Below, piece by piece: positions 1 through 12,633 of a DNA stretch of 64,000 bases. The stretch covers positions 756,501 through 820,500 of the forward strand of contig VCCP01000006.1 of assembly GCA_005765155.1 (NCBI GenBank), in the 5' to 3' direction. This stretch comes from Zelopaecilomyces penicillatus (taxonomy: Eukaryota > Ascomycota > Sordariomycetes > Hypocreales > Pseudodiploosporaceae). The stretch's first letter is position 1, and every line of letters starts with the position of its first letter. Below the pieces are notes generated by a model. It worked only from the letters and a program-made list of their open reading frames with translations, did not search any database and was not told where the DNA came from. Both the position numbers and the translations under genes were made by a program.

Positions 1-3000
1 CAACATTTGCCAACACAACAAACCTGTAGTTCGTAATGTTGGCTCTTTACTCACAAGATGTAGAGCCAGAATACTCACCTAGTTAAGATTCATGTTGTAT
101 TCTGTGGTTCCTACTTGCATTCTGTGATACTAAGCACACTTCTCAAAAACAGTGGCAATGAAGTTTGGAGTTTATGCTCTTGTCAGGGACGACTTTTGAT
201 TCAATTGCCGTCCTCACGCCATCGTAACCCTGGTAGCAAAAACAAGAGTTATCTCTGGTCTTTGAAAGCACTGCATAGGGTAGCAATAGAGAATGGTAGA
301 GGCTGTGAACCTTACCTTCCAAATGCCAAGGTTTTGAACTTTGGAGCTAAGAATAGAAATGTCAATATCGTTAGAGCCAGACTGTTTTACTGACCTCTGA
401 CATAACTACATAATTTCTAACACGACAAATTGACAGCAAGAATGTGTAAAATATCTTCATGGAGAAGATGAGAAACCTAATTGCCATTGATGTAGCTTCG
501 AGAAAGTGTGTAACACAGTTCCATGAGTGCTTGCTTGATGAAGACGCTGAAGACAGACAAGCACTGCCAATTCATGTGCTGCTATATTTTCAAAAGACAC
601 AAAAAGACACAGGTAAGACCATTTCAAATGTGACTCGATCCAGGCGTTCGTAGCAACAGAAATACAAAACTCATATATAAGAAGTTGCCCCAGGTTAGGG
701 TTGGACGTCCAGGGGGTTAGGGTCTAGGGATACAAACCCTCTGAGGGCTTCTGAGCAGAGCTCCTGGCTCTTGCATTGCTTGTTAGTGCCTGGGGAAGTG
801 CCTATTCTGGGAATATCAACTCAGAGGCCCAACCCATAGTCTTTCCACTAAGACTTGGGTCGTCAATGGTGCTTTACTTGGATGATGGGTTCATTGTGTA
901 AGTGCTATTTTGAGCAACACATCGTGATGATGGGCTTGAAAAAAGTATCCTTGATGGGATACCAATTTGACACTCACAATGCCATCTCATGTAGTGCAGA
1001 TTAACTGCAGGGCAGTCAGGCACAGTGGTTGTCTGAGCTGACAACTGAGGAGCCAGTGGCCGTGCAACCCTGATACCAACAACATTCAACCCTCCTTCCA
1101 TCACCGATTCTCGTGTGTGAAAGCCCCCATTTCCTATTATAGTTAGTTAGTGCTTATGGCTCTATAACTTGTCGAAATGGCCAGTGTTTGTTCGTTCGAT
1201 GTGGTCGAATCACATGTAGTTGTCGTAATTCGGCTCGATGTATAATGTCGGGTAAGTTCGTCTAGTCTTTCGAGATGCGTTAGTGAGCTCGGCCTGTACC
1301 AAACATCTAGTCAGCTTGAGACTTTTGGTAAGAATATATCCATGAATTAGAAATTCTTTCTTGGAATTTGATCCCGACTTGGAGGGATCGTCATAAGAAT
1401 CTTGAAGACAACCCCTGAAGTTGTGAAACTTCATCAACATTTTTGGCTAACCTGTGCAAACATGGTTATGGAAATGCCTTCTTCATTCAAGAAAGTCATT
1501 TCATCGTGCACACAGGTTGACTCTAGAGTTGAAGCTGCTATCCGATTGTGATGCTTTCAATATTGCCTGGTTCGTAGGGAAAGACTGTACCGGACGCACG
1601 AAAGCTTGGGTGTCATGACCTCGCGCTTTTCATGCTGGATGGTGTCAACAGACAGAGAAAAAAGCATGAAAACATACTCTGTGGGTTTTTCATGGTAAAT
1701 AATGCGTGTATGATGTGCTCATGATGTTATTTTAGTTCAATATAGTAAAGATGATGCCAAAGAAAGAGAGTAAAAAGCTGGACAAAAAGCATGCCATCCG
1801 CCATGCCAGTTCACCATCACTTTAGAAATGGATTAACAGAAAAAGAGTTGCATCAGATTTAAACAAAACATTATTACTACTATTATTGTCCGCTTTTCAT
1901 CGGATTCCCGCAGATTGTTTGGTGTTTGTGGGTTGTTTGCATGCAGGCGAGATTTGTCAACGTGCAGGGACTTCGTACTTTTTTTTTTGGGCCAGCACAT
2001 GTACCCCTGAGCCCTCTGAGTGTCCACCAAATCGGGCAAACCACTACCTGGCTACCTACCTGGTACTAATTCCTTCCATTTCCTTCTATGCATTCTGGTA
2101 GTATTGATAGCTATTCATTACCTACTCTTTAGTGTCCTCTCTTCAGGGGTTTAGAATGGATTGTTTGTTAGTTGTGTGTTTTGTCATGTGTAGTAGTTCT
2201 CTATTCTAGAAATTTCATTGCTTCCCCCACAGGTATGTGATCATCTAGATTTCATCAAGCCTTACTCTTTCTAGTGGTCTTCTTGTCCATATCGAGGGCT
2301 CAGGCCAGGACACGAAATGCAGTGGTGGCTCTGATGTCCCATCGCATTACCGTTTTCCATCCTCGAAATCTCGATTTGGGAAGAAACAACGCAGTGTTTT
2401 ACCTGCCAGTGGGAACTTCCATAGCTCTATATCTGAATACAGACGAATCCTTCCCAGTACTACACAAACCGAACACTGCTTCTTGTTGATCTCCTCTTTC
2501 AAATTTCATTTCTCGTTCTCTGGGTGTTGTTTGACGCCTAGGCTCGTGGGAAAAAAGCGAGAACAGCTAAATAATGACCACCCGATGGCTGCAACTTGAT
2601 CGTTCAGTCTGTTCCAGCCCTCAAGGGCGATAGCTTTTGCTCATTGGTAGTAAGTACCTACCCTTCCAATCAATCTTGGGAATATGTAGCTGCTGTTCTT
2701 AATACTGTGTTTGACTGCTACCATGCTTCCTGTCTAGTTCTAGTCATTCCTTGTCCTATATGTGTGCCTAATTACTCTACGTTGAAGTTGGGACATATTA
2801 CAGTCTGGCCTGTGTCTACACTTGATGCTGGAATGTGTCCAGGATGTCTTCCCATGGGATAAGGTTTTCTTGCGCCCAAACAACGAGCCTTTACCTGTTT
2901 GAATAGCCATTTCAAATAATGATCAGAAGCATGATAATCTACGTATTTGAGCCCTAAAATAAACGCTGCAACTTGTATGCGGTTGGAAATTGATCAATGG

Positions 3001-3520
3001 AGTTGCTTGGCATCCCCAGATGCGATAGCATGGACAAAATTTAGGGCTGTTTAGGACGACCACAGTCCCAATTACACTCCATTACAGTGTTTTCCAAGGA
3101 AACAAGTGCACTAGTTGTATTACATCGCTATTCCTTGGCCCAAATTTGTCTGAGTCGGCGTCCAGCGGCGTGACTCAACGGCAGATGTGATAGTACCAGT
3201 GCCGTGTTATTACCACCAATTTGACGTGCAAAGAAGCCGTATTAAAATACTTAATAATTCTTATCAAGAAGAGAAGGATCTCTTTATTGTTGAGGCCCAA
3301 GATCTCTCGTTTTAAAAAATATTCTGCATGACGCCTGAGTATTGGGATTTTGGTACGTCTGACAGGTTGACTCCACCAAGCGGGGAAATCCACGCCCCAA
3401 ATCTCCATCATCCATCACTCCCACTTCATCTCAACACCACAGAAGAAATCTTCCAAGAAATCTACCACAGCATCAAATCACCAATAATAATGCCATAATA
3501 AAATTTCATAGACACTATCA
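1..3520. other. Non-coding stretch, no supported gene
   Basis: Open frames here are short (under about 95 codons), lack recognisable motifs and have no paired splice signals that join them into a longer protein. A degenerate telomere-like string (TTAGGG variants) lies near 692-725. Low-complexity T runs are present near 1979-1988. I see no RNA gene. Confidence 0.6.
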
Positions 3521-4143
3521 TTATCTTGACTGCATTCTTTTTCTGGAGAAGGTCAAAGCCTGTCTCTGGGTCAAAGTTTTTTCCATCTCCTCGAGCATCA
3601 ACTCATATTCAAACAAGTGCATTTTCTTCGCGACGCCGCTAAAACGACGTGGAGCATCCTTAAAGTCTATCGCTACATCTTCATATCCTTCTATAAAAGG
3701 TAAGAAATGTCTTTTTCATGTCAAACTTTTTAAATTTCACTCCCCTCTGTTGACTTTCCATTGAGAATGTCTCGTGGGTCATGAAGAAAGAAGACTTCAT
3801 CGGCCACATTGAAGCAGAGATCTTTCCTATCGCACCAAAAACCTTGGAACTCATCAGCAGTCAATAAAATATAATGAAAAGTACCTGCTCTTGGAATCTT
3901 TTGCGCTGACGGGAAAATTCTCCCAAGGTTCAAATTCTGATTGCCAGATTTATTTTCGTCACATCACCAACAAGGCTTGCCATCTTCCCCAAAAGACTGT
4001 CCCACTGTCCCACTGTCCCATTGCCTTTCTCTTGTGAGAGAAGCAAGCACCACTCAAGTCTCTTCAATAATACTCTTTCGAGGTCACTCTGGTGTTTGAC
4101 GGGAGAGGCTTTGGTGACAACTTCCTCGAGACAAGTCCTGGCT
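3521..4143 (-). pseudogene. Decayed or truncated hypothetical gene (minus strand)
   Basis: Three blocks read like protein. Block A (4143 down to about 3890) has charged, helical character and is broken by an in-frame TGA at 3930-3932, after which the same frame continues with LGEFSRQRKRFQEQ. Block B lies at about 3855-3735. Block C, at about 3684-3521, ends at a TAA and contains HLFEYELMLEEMEK. Blocks B and C join in frame through a plausible 50-nt intron (donor GTGAAA, acceptor TTATAG). Between A and B only about 35 nt separate GTACTT from GATGAG, too short for a normal fungal intron. No start codon or coding-like upstream exon is visible before the divergent gene at 4497. A CGA-to-TGA change would explain the break, but this is inference. 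I do not recognise the family. It could instead be a live gene whose exons I have misjudged. Confidence 0.35.
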
Positions 4144-4496
4144 GTCTTCCCAACACCCAAAATTACAGTACGTTATCCTTAGGTCATCTTTTTTTAGAAT
4201 CCAATACCCAGAACCTCTTTAATGTCCCTACTATCTTACAATCAATCTTTAGGATACTTTGACTCTTCAGATTTGGAGAGAAGTCCATGCCATAAAAACA
4301 GAGAGGCAGACAGAGTTCCTGGTTCAAACAGCCACTCAGACTCTCCGAATCTGCCACCCTACACTCTCCTCCCTCCTCCCTTTGGGATAGTCTTTAGCCA
4401 CTTGGAAAGATCATCGGGACAAACTGAATCATAATTCCATATACATATTGGAGTGACTCTGTCTCAAAGTTATCTTTCTCTGTCTAGGTTCTTTCA

Positions 4497-5714
4497 ATGG
4501 GTGGATCTGCGTTTTCCGCAGGTACATACTCGGGCGACAAGTCCTTGTATACTCCTCGAATGCCCAAAGATGTCTACGAAACTTCAAAGTCTGAGTTGTC
4601 CAATATTCTTCGCGAGTTATTTCACCGCGTGGAATCTCCAATTGATGGCCCTGGAAAGACTGACTTTGGGGACATTGATATCATGGTCACATCACCTCTA
4701 ACCACTTATGCGAGTGGACGAGAAGGGCTGCTGGACATTGCTCGAGTCTTGAATACCAAAGAGTTTATCATTGAAGGCGGCAGCAACTGTTCGGCACATT
4801 ATGCCATTCCCTGGCCCGCCCAGAGCACAATACAAGACGATGATCCACGAGAGAGACACATCCAAGTAGACGTGCGAATATGTGAAGTAGCAAACTCAAT
4901 GGATTGGATGCTTTTCAGAAACGGCCATGGAGATATCTGGAGCATCTTGGGATCCATCATTAAGCCGTTTGGCTTGACTGTCACAGACAAGGCCATGTGG
5001 TTACGAATACCAGAAATGGAATACGTCAACAGGAATCAAGCCAGAGTGTTCTTGACGTCTGATACCACGCAAGCTCTTCATTTCCTTGGTCTATCGGTTG
5101 ATGAGTTCTACAATGGTCCCTTCCAAGACTTGCAGTCCATGTACAACTACGCTTCAGGTTGCCGGATGATGCACGTCTATCCATATGCCAGAGAAGAACA
5201 TCCAAGAACCATGACCAAAAATCGCAAGCGTGCTGAACAACGGCCAGCCTACAAAACTTGGCTTGAGGAATTCATACCACAATGTCGTGAAGCTGGAAAA
5301 TTCTCCAATAATCACCTTACCAGGGATTATATTTCCAAAGAAGCATTGGAATTATTCGGTGCTGGGAAAGATTACAATTCTCGGCGTGAGGAGTTCTTGG
5401 TCAAGCAGCAGCACGATCATATTTGGAACAATATAATCCAAAGCAGATTCCCCAAGCCAGCTCCGTCAGATCACTTAGCTTCTCTCCACAGAACCTGTCT
5501 CTTGAAAGCTCTGAAGAGAATCGTTCTAGAAGGTGATGCCAGCTATGGAGATTTCAACACTGAGAGTCTGAAAGATGGGCAGGGGTTCTTCATCATGGAC
5601 AAAGTAGCAGACTTCATATCTACTCACCATAAACAGATTGGAGAACTGGCTATGGAAAGACATCACTCGAGTTGTGATAAAAACATGCTTAAACTGAAAT
5701 CCAAACACACCTAG
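4497..5714 (+). CDS. Nucleotidyltransferase-like hypothetical protein
   Basis: A single-exon protein of 405 residues. The N-terminus begins MGGSAF and contains PGKTDFGDIDIMV at about residues 53-65. A Gly-rich start followed by an Asp-x-Asp pair in a hydrophobic strand resembles the metal-binding core of Pol-beta-type nucleotidyltransferases, and a GGS-like segment recurs near residue 95. Similar uncharacterised proteins are common in Sordariomycetes and have no assigned substrate. The rest is mixed helical with no signal peptide or membrane segment, so it is probably nuclear or cytosolic. The start is the ATG immediately before GGSAF; no upstream in-frame ATG extends it convincingly. The neighbour upstream is a decayed minus-strand remnant and the next gene lies about 2 kb downstream. 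The fold assignment is inference from the motif; the gene call itself is strong. Confidence 0.75.
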   Translation: MGGSAFSAGTYSGDKSLYTPRMPKDVYETSKSELSNILRELFHRVESPIDGPGKTDFGDIDIMVTSPLTTYASGREGLLDIARVLNTKEFIIEGGSNCSAHYAIPWPAQSTIQDDDPRERHIQVDVRICEVANSMDWMLFRNGHGDIWSILGSIIKPFGLTVTDKAMWLRIPEMEYVNRNQARVFLTSDTTQALHFLGLSVDEFYNGPFQDLQSMYNYASGCRMMHVYPYAREEHPRTMTKNRKRAEQRPAYKTWLEEFIPQCREAGKFSNNHLTRDYISKEALELFGAGKDYNSRREEFLVKQQHDHIWNNIIQSRFPKPAPSDHLASLHRTCLLKALKRIVLEGDASYGDFNTESLKDGQGFFIMDKVADFISTHHKQIGELAMERHHSSCDKNMLKLKSKHT

Positions 5715-7712
5715 TTGTTTGTGGACGGTTTTCATTAAACCTAGCTAATGAAGCAAGAATTACTGCCTGCGATATATGCTTCAATGACCTCTGGGGAGCA
5801 TGTCTCAGAGATCTTCCCAATGAATATGGCAACGTGTAAGTATACTTGGGAAGCAAATCTGGCTTGACCATTTTTGCACGATGGCTGTGGGCTAATATTT
5901 GAGATGCAGATTTCAAAATAAAGACACGAGTAGGACAAGGCGAACAGACGACAACGATATTTGCTTTCAACGAAATTCGACCTACCTTGAAAGTAGTAAC
6001 ATGAATAGCAAGAGTTCCATTATACTACAGACAAGTGTTTTGGTACATACAGATTTTATGGTTGGGAACTATGACATAGTTACAGTGATATACCGAGAGA
6101 CTTGGATGCTTTGAAACATGAATTCTCAGAGCAAAAGCAGCCATAGGTGATAAAAGTGCTAGATTATTTTGCTTTACATAGACTGAAGCTAATCTTTGGT
6201 GTACTTGCACAGGCACGAATCGAACTAATACAGACGAACTATCGAATCACGAGCAACAGTGGAACAACTGGGTTTAAAAAACCTGCATCAAGACAACCAA
6301 TAATTCCGAAGAAACAGGGAGCAATCAAAATTAACTGAAGTTATCAATTTGAAGGCCTTCTCACACTTTTACGAAATGAGAAGCTGCGACAACAACTACA
6401 AGAAAACGGAACTGGGTAGTTTTTGGAGATGGAATTGGAGTTAAAATGAGGAGGTAAGGACATAGCTGGATGCTTTTGGAACTCTTTGGGGTTGCTTTTT
6501 CTTTACTATATAGATTACAGAGACGTTTTAAAACTGGGAATAGACGATGAAGTCTTCAGGATGTCATCCTTAACATAAGAGTAGATATCTTGACAACAGA
6601 GTCATGATTAAAACGCAGATGATGGGAATGAACCTCTCTGTGTATACGTAAATCAAATCTAAAAACGAGCAGAACGAGCACGTAGAATTGCAATTTCAAG
6701 GCTACAATGTAAACGACTACGCAATGCTTCTTTTTACGAATCTCGTCAAACGAGAGAACTACATAACTAGGGGAGAAGAGGCAAGAGACAACTAACAACA
6801 ATAGGAACACCCCCCCTGGAGATTCCTCCAAGCTTTTCTTTTATCAAACAATGCGGCTCTTCGAGGGCTAGAGCCCCTCCCACAATAACATCACGCTCAC
6901 CTTTTATCAAAAGGAAGAGCCCCGAAGAGCAGAGAAGCCAATAGAAAAACTCTGCCTCGTCATCTGGCCCTCACATTGAATCACTGCTGCTCCTCGAAGC
7001 GAGAGGCCCCCACTTTGTAAAAGCGGTCTGTCTCCCCTTTTTGTTTTTCTTTGTACCTGTACGGTGTAGAGCGTTGCTAGGAGGACCAGGGCTTCCATGA
7101 CCTAGGACAGCAGTGTCCATGGGGGGGAAGGCTCTGCGAATCCAGGAGTCTGGGGACGGGACAGAGCTACGAAACTACGAGCTCTGAGCCCCAACAAAGA
7201 GTGTAATTGATGGATATAAAAGTGTAGACTGTAGTGTGAAAGCTATTGTACATGGCTAGACTATTGTAGGGTGTGATTATGCAGGTACGATTGGGATTTG
7301 GGGGCCGTTTGTGGGTGGGTATGGGGTTCCTCGAGTGGGCATTTCAGGGGGGGTGGCACTCCGGGAGACTCGTCGTCCACGGAACTGGTTGACAGCCGTT
7401 CGGCTGCCATTGTTTACCATCAGACCTACCGTGCCAGTTTTTCTGCCAGTTGCAAAGAAAAATTTCCCTTAAAGCCTTTGCCCCAACTTCTCCTCCTCTT
7501 TTTCCCTTTTTTCCCTTTCCCCTCAGAGTTTGGCAAGAAAACCCTACAACTCTGCCCGCAACCCATCACTCATCTTTGATTCCCCTCCAACTCTATCATC
7601 ATCATCATCATCGTTTTCCCCCATCATCGTTTTTTCAGAAACCATCTACAAAGTCTCATCGTTTCATAACCAGAAACCTCCCACCTCTTTGGTTGTGGAA
7701 CCGTTAGTCACC
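5715..7712. other. Intergenic stretch and 5' leader of the next gene
   Basis: No frame longer than 95 codons looks coding. The last 300 bases before 7713 are rich in pyrimidines, with a CTCCTCTTT/CCCTTTTTT tract at about 7490-7525 and an ATC trinucleotide run near 7595-7613. This fits a fungal core promoter and 5' leader. A G-rich string lies near 7119-7128. Confidence 0.5.
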
Positions 7713-10010
7713 ATGGGTGACAGAGGCCGCCGTGGTAGAAACAAGAGAAACTCTTCCCGAAACCGCCGCAATGCCTTTTCGTATGGCTCTTCAATTTCTG
7801 CTGAAGTTGATGCTGCTGTTTCTGCAACAATACTGGCTGATGCGGATGTTACGCCCGAGCAGACGACCTCGTCGGTAGTCAATCCGAACAGGATTCCTGT
7901 CTCTGTGCCAAACTCAATTCCTATTCTGCCAAATAGTTCTTCTGCCATAGATTCTGGTTATGCTGTTGAGCATCAATTCTCGCGGTCTCAGCCACCAAGA
8001 GACTTTTTCGAAAGGGCATACCAGACTTTAGAGGATGACAGATATGAAAGAGATCTGGAAACTGCCCGGCGAGAGAGCCGTCTCTTTCAGACCAATAGCT
8101 CTGCCAACGCTGGAGAGTCTTCATCCAACAGACAAGAGCGAGAAGTTGAACAGTCGGCTTCCAATTCGGTTGAGTCAACTCCGTCCGAAATCTCGGATCA
8201 GTTTCAGTATGCCACTTACATCACTTCCAATGCTGCTCCTCCTGCAGTCAATGAGGCTCTTCCTCCTCCTTCCGTGGTCAATGAAGCACCGCCTCCTCAA
8301 TCTTCTGCTCGCCTACCGGGCCCTCCTGGCCCTGGCGTTTCGCTGTTGAGCACGATGCTCTCCAGATTGCCTAATGGCGGCCGGCAAGAAGGGCCAACTC
8401 AACCAATTGACATCCCCGCTCCTCGTCGTAACGGACTATTTCCGTTTCCTTCGGCGTTGCACCGCTTCTATGCAAACGCTCGAGCGAATGCCCCGGAGAG
8501 ATCCCCGGAAAGAGTCCCAGAGAGCATCCCGGCAAGAGTTCCGGAGGAAGCCCCAGTACCTGTACAGGCTCCTCCTACCCCAGAATTTGTTTCCAACAAC
8601 GCCCAGGAATCATCACTTTATCTCAATGAAGTTCACGAGAACTTTGATATTCCTGACTACAATTTGCCTGGCGATGTGAGACGGCCCAACTCTTGCCTGA
8701 TTCTTACTTGCCGTGTTTGCATGCTGACTCTTGTTCTCTAGGACCGCTTCCCCACTGCGGGACAACGTGTTGTGAATGGTGACTGGACCTCGGGGTAAGC
8801 TTCCTCATGATGCCATCCTCTCTCAATCCTGGCTTTGAACACTCACTAACATGATGCAAACTGTAGTCCTGTTGAACTTATCACTGTGGGCAATCGGAGG
8901 TTTATTCTTCCCCTACGTCTTTTGGTTGGCTATCATTTCTGGGAAATTATTTTTACTCTTGAACGTCCAGTTCAAGGTTGGGTTCTCCCAAATATCGACG
9001 CCAACATCTTTGGTGTCCTACTTGAATGTCTTTTGTCTTCTTCTGGTTTTCATGGCTTCGAATCCGGCATTAACTTAATAATGCTTACCCGCGCTCTCCT
9101 GCTGGCTAGACAATGGGACATGATCCATGAGATACACAACCTCGCCGCCTCTATTCGTCGCTATATCTCTTGCCGCATTCTTTACCGAAATCCATTTGTC
9201 AGTGATCCAATCCGGCCAATCGACTATACATACCTGGTATATCGATCGGAAGAAATCTACAGAACTTGGCAGCTAGGACAAAGCTGCCAATGGGTTTCGG
9301 AAAATGTGGTAAGCCAGGTTGACCTCGTATCTCTCTACGTCACTACCATTCCACGAAATCACTGGCCTACTTTGACCGCTTTCTTCAGCCGTGACTTCAG
9401 AGATCTCCTGGATACCAGTGCCTCGTTTAGACAAATCCCTCCCGAGGTATCGTTCCGTGAGTGGTGGTTTCGGTGGTTCAGGCTTGCCAGGTTTCTGAAC
9501 TTTGATTGGATGCGTGACTCGCAGCAAGTGTCTGACTACCTCAACGGAGACAATCATGCCGAACTCCAGGGCGATGCTCTCGCAGAGTTTGAAGCAGCCC
9601 GCGCCAGAGGCAATGCCTTTCAGGACGCTTGGAGAGAGTATGAGGCCGCGGAAACCTTCAGCGACCACGAAGCGGCAAGGGCAAGGGGCGGTCTAATGAC
9701 GCCCCCTAATGGTCCAGATTCTCCTGCTGAATCTGCCAGTCCAGAACAATCTCCTGCAGGATCAGAATACGATGACAGCGAGGGATCTGCCACTCATGAA
9801 CAGTCTTCCGATGGGTCTGAGGATGATGATGACGATGAGGATGTTGCCAACATTCAGCAATATATTGCTGATTTTAGATACAACAACAGCGAGAGATCTG
9901 CCAGCCCTCATCCTTCCGCTCCCGTTGAGTATGACAACGAGGACGAGAACTTTATACCCGAGGATGATGAGTTCTATCAGCATTACGTGAACAACGGATT
10001 CACATTCTAG
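7713..10010 (+). CDS. BTB/POZ-like protein with disordered N-terminus and acidic tail
   Basis: I read three exons: 7713-8675, 8742-8794 and 8867-10010, giving 719 residues. Intron 1 (GTGAGA...CTCTAG, 66 nt) and intron 2 (GTAAGC...CTGTAG, 72 nt, branch-like CTAAC) keep the frame. Residues 1-320 are low complexity, rich in Ser, Pro, Asn and Ala, with an RGRRGRNKR basic start and PxxVNEA and PERV/PESI/PARV repeats. Residues about 340-450 start with VELITVGNRRFILP and look like a divergent fungal BTB domain (strand, hydrophobic helix, FxxLLECL helix). A tryptophan-rich helical part follows. The last 110 residues are acidic, with repeated SE, EYDDSEG and SDGSEDDDDDE blocks. BTB domains mediate protein-protein contacts; no partner is evident here. 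An in-frame ATG at 7530 would add 61 residues, but 7713 has the better context (CACCATGG). Confidence 0.72.
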
Positions 10011-11474
10011 TTTGTGGCCTCGTCCAAACTACCGACTCCCCTGTCGACTTGATCACGGCATTATATTGCCTTGAGTCATAATTCTTCAACGAAGTAACGC
10101 CCGCAACGATTTCTGGACCATCGAGTCCCCGCACCGGAGTTTTCATGCCCTAATGCCCAAGAACATGCCAACTTTTTGCTCTGGTTCACTATGATTTTTT
10201 TTTTCATTTTCATCTTCGTCATTCACTCAGTCGCTCAAGTCATCTGGGGATTTCTTACATTTCAAGTCATCAAGCAAACCAAAGTACGGAAGGGTGAGCT
10301 CCAGAAGATTTGCACCTTGACCTCTGATCTTTTTTTTCCCCTTCGACTTTGAGTTGTCTGCTGTGTTACTAGACTCTGGGTCTTTTATTTCTCAAAGATC
10401 CTCGCTGCTCTTTCGAAAAGGAAAAACCTGCCTGCATTGGTGTCTTGACAAACAAAAAAGCCATACCACACGTCAGCACCTTTCCAGCCCTGGTCCTCCT
10501 ACTGATTCGCGACAAGTTTTCTTGTTTTACTTCTTCTTCTTTTTTGTGTTACTAGTTTTCGTTTCTTTTTTTTTTGTTTTGACAATTTGGCTTTTGGTAG
10601 GTTGCAACAAACAACCTTACGAGATTTCCACTGAGAGCAGTGAAGAGACATGCTCAGGTTTCAAACAGAGTGGACAGGATTATTTGACTGTATCGGCTCG
10701 TTGTCACTCAAGCAAAAGTTTACATACAATGTCATTGGAGGGTGGCAGTACTGATAACACTTGGGCAAACACGGGACCGCGGAACGTTTTCTTTTGTGAT
10801 AAATTGTTTCGTTTCGTTTTGATGAGATTTCTTTTTTTAAATCTCCTTCTTCACATCTTCATTTTTGCTGGTTAGAGAAAAAGAAAAGGTCCCCCGACAC
10901 ACAGGAACGGGAGACTGCACACATCCAAGGAAGGATGAATATTCATGGCAAAACTTGAGGGCGGGCTTTTTAAATGTTTTTTTTCACACACTTTGCTACA
11001 ATAAGGGCAGACAGGGGACAAAATGGGAACTTACAAAAACACCGGTATGAGATGTATCCTAGTTTAATACTTGCTTCAACTAGGCAGACAGACACAATGA
11101 CCTTTAATTGCTTAAATTTGCGTCGTGGTGGTGACTTTGCTTTGACACTCTTGTGATACTAGGCTTTGTGACAAACTTCACTCATCAGTTCGTCCGGATC
11201 ATGAGCTCTTTCAGTGTAAACTACGAATGCAACAAAGCATCACAATCACCAAAGCGAATCACACATGTGTGATACTCTCAAAAAAATATAAAGTCATGTG
11301 CAGAAAAGACCAGCCGTTAAAGGTTTGTATTCATAAACAGCGCCGTCCATCATATCACGGCATTTCTAATGTTAAAAAGAACTTCAAAAATCGCCCATCC
11401 ACTCTCAAGCCTGCCAAACCAAGCTCTACTCGTGATATTTTCCCTTTCCCCCCCCAAAAAAACAAGAAAAAGTC
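10011..11474. other. Intergenic stretch between convergent genes, 3' UTRs
   Basis: This lies between the end of the BTB-like gene and the end of the minus-strand tma20. It is T-rich, with homopolymer runs near 10195-10204 and 10566-10576. The longest open frame (10354-10875) translates to Phe/Leu-rich text caused by the T runs and is not credible. Confidence 0.55.
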
Positions 11475-12158
11475 TCAGTCAGTAGCCAAGTTCCAAAGCC
11501 CATCGCCCAAGAAGTGAGCCTCCTCCACAACAGGACCTTTACCCTTCTCCTTAACCTCCGCCGTTCCACAGACCAAAATCCCCACCGCACAGGCTTCCTC
11601 TTTTCCCTCTGCCATTATTACCACAGGCTCACCCGCAGCCAGCTCCCTGCTCCACCGACCATCCTCCTTCATCCCCTGCTCCATCTCTTTTCCTTCCACA
11701 AGGCTTTTGGCGGCGCCTTCGACAGGTAACCTGCCCCCCGTGGACGTCAGACCAGGTGCCATGAGCGTAGCGCCCGACAGGACGAATCGGATGGCGCCGC
11801 GGTCGATGCGGACGCTAGGGAAGGCCTGGGGAAATCGGTGGACGAGCTTGAGGTGGGGGAGGAGATCGGAGTGGGTGTCTTGGTAGAACAGGGGCTCGGA
11901 GTCCAGGACGAAGAGGGTGTTGCGGTCGGGGAGCTTCATGCTCTCGAGGGAGCTCTTTTTCGGGAGGATCTCATCGATGTGAGGGTTGAGGAGGGGGTAG
12001 GTGGTGAGGAGTGTCTGTCGCAGGCCGCGCTGGACGGACGATTTGAGCTTTTGCTTGGGCGAGGCGGAGAGACTGGGAAATGAACAAGGTTAGTGGTTGA
12101 ACAGGGCAAGTGAGTGAGATGGGAGGGGAGCAATTGGTCTTAACTCTTTTTTGAACAT
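11475..12158 (-). CDS. tma20: Translation machinery-associated protein 20 (MCT-1/MCTS1 family)
   Basis: Two exons on the minus strand: exon 1 is 12158-12145 (MFKK plus part of a codon) and exon 2 is 12072-11475, joined by a 72-nt intron (GTTAAG...TTCCCAG). The product is 203 residues, close to the usual length of MCT-1/Tma20 (about 180). The N-terminus MFKKDLSASPKQKLKSSVQ matches the family start. The C-terminal half is the PUA domain, with IDRGAIRFVLSGATLMAPGL, AEGKEEACAVG and the closing HFLGDGLWNL. In yeast and mammals this protein binds the 40S subunit with Tma22/DENR. It helps recycle 40S subunits and supports re-initiation of translation. An insertion rich in Glu and Gly (about residues 115-140, KSLVEGKEMEQG) lengthens the PUA domain relative to human MCTS1. 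The call is firm; the 14-nt first exon is supported by family homology. Confidence 0.9.
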
Positions 12159-12222
12159 TTTGGCTGTGGTTTGTCTGGAGGATGGATGGGAAAGGAGAAG
12201 ACTAAATTACAACGAGGTAAGT

Positions 12223-12234
12223 CTACCTTGGTAG
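12223..12234. repeat. CTACCTTGGTAG dyad
   Basis: A 12-bp string made of CTACC and its inverse GGTAG around TT. The same string occurs at 21403-21414. Both copies are intergenic. It could be a binding site or chance; see findings. Confidence 0.35.
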
Positions 12235-12633
12235 TTAATATTTACAAGACTACAAGATTTGATGCCCCTCCATGGGCTTTGCTCTGTTTGCAAGCTGAGG
12301 CGCGATTGGGATGGATGGCGGGGTAAAGTTCGCGACATGCAATGCAGCGGGGTGGCTGAAGAGTGGCTGACGACGGCAACGGCTTCAAATAAACGGATGA
12401 TAAAGAGCAGGGCAATAGAATGGAAATGGAAATGGGAATGGAAATGAGAAAATGGAAGTACGGCGGAGCATATTGTCATGGTATCAATTATGGTGACCAT
12501 CTAGATATTTCACTCGTTTCTGTGCCTCATGGCTATGCATGTCTAGGCGTACTCGTACACATTACATCATCATCGAGAACCAGGTTCCCAGCCATTTCAC
12601 GAGCAAGCTCCGTCATCCATTCAAATATATCCT

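Noticed and set aside
10354..10875. 173-codon open frame after the BTB-like gene
   Set aside because: The translation is dominated by Phe/Leu from T runs, and it lies in the 3' UTR between convergent genes.
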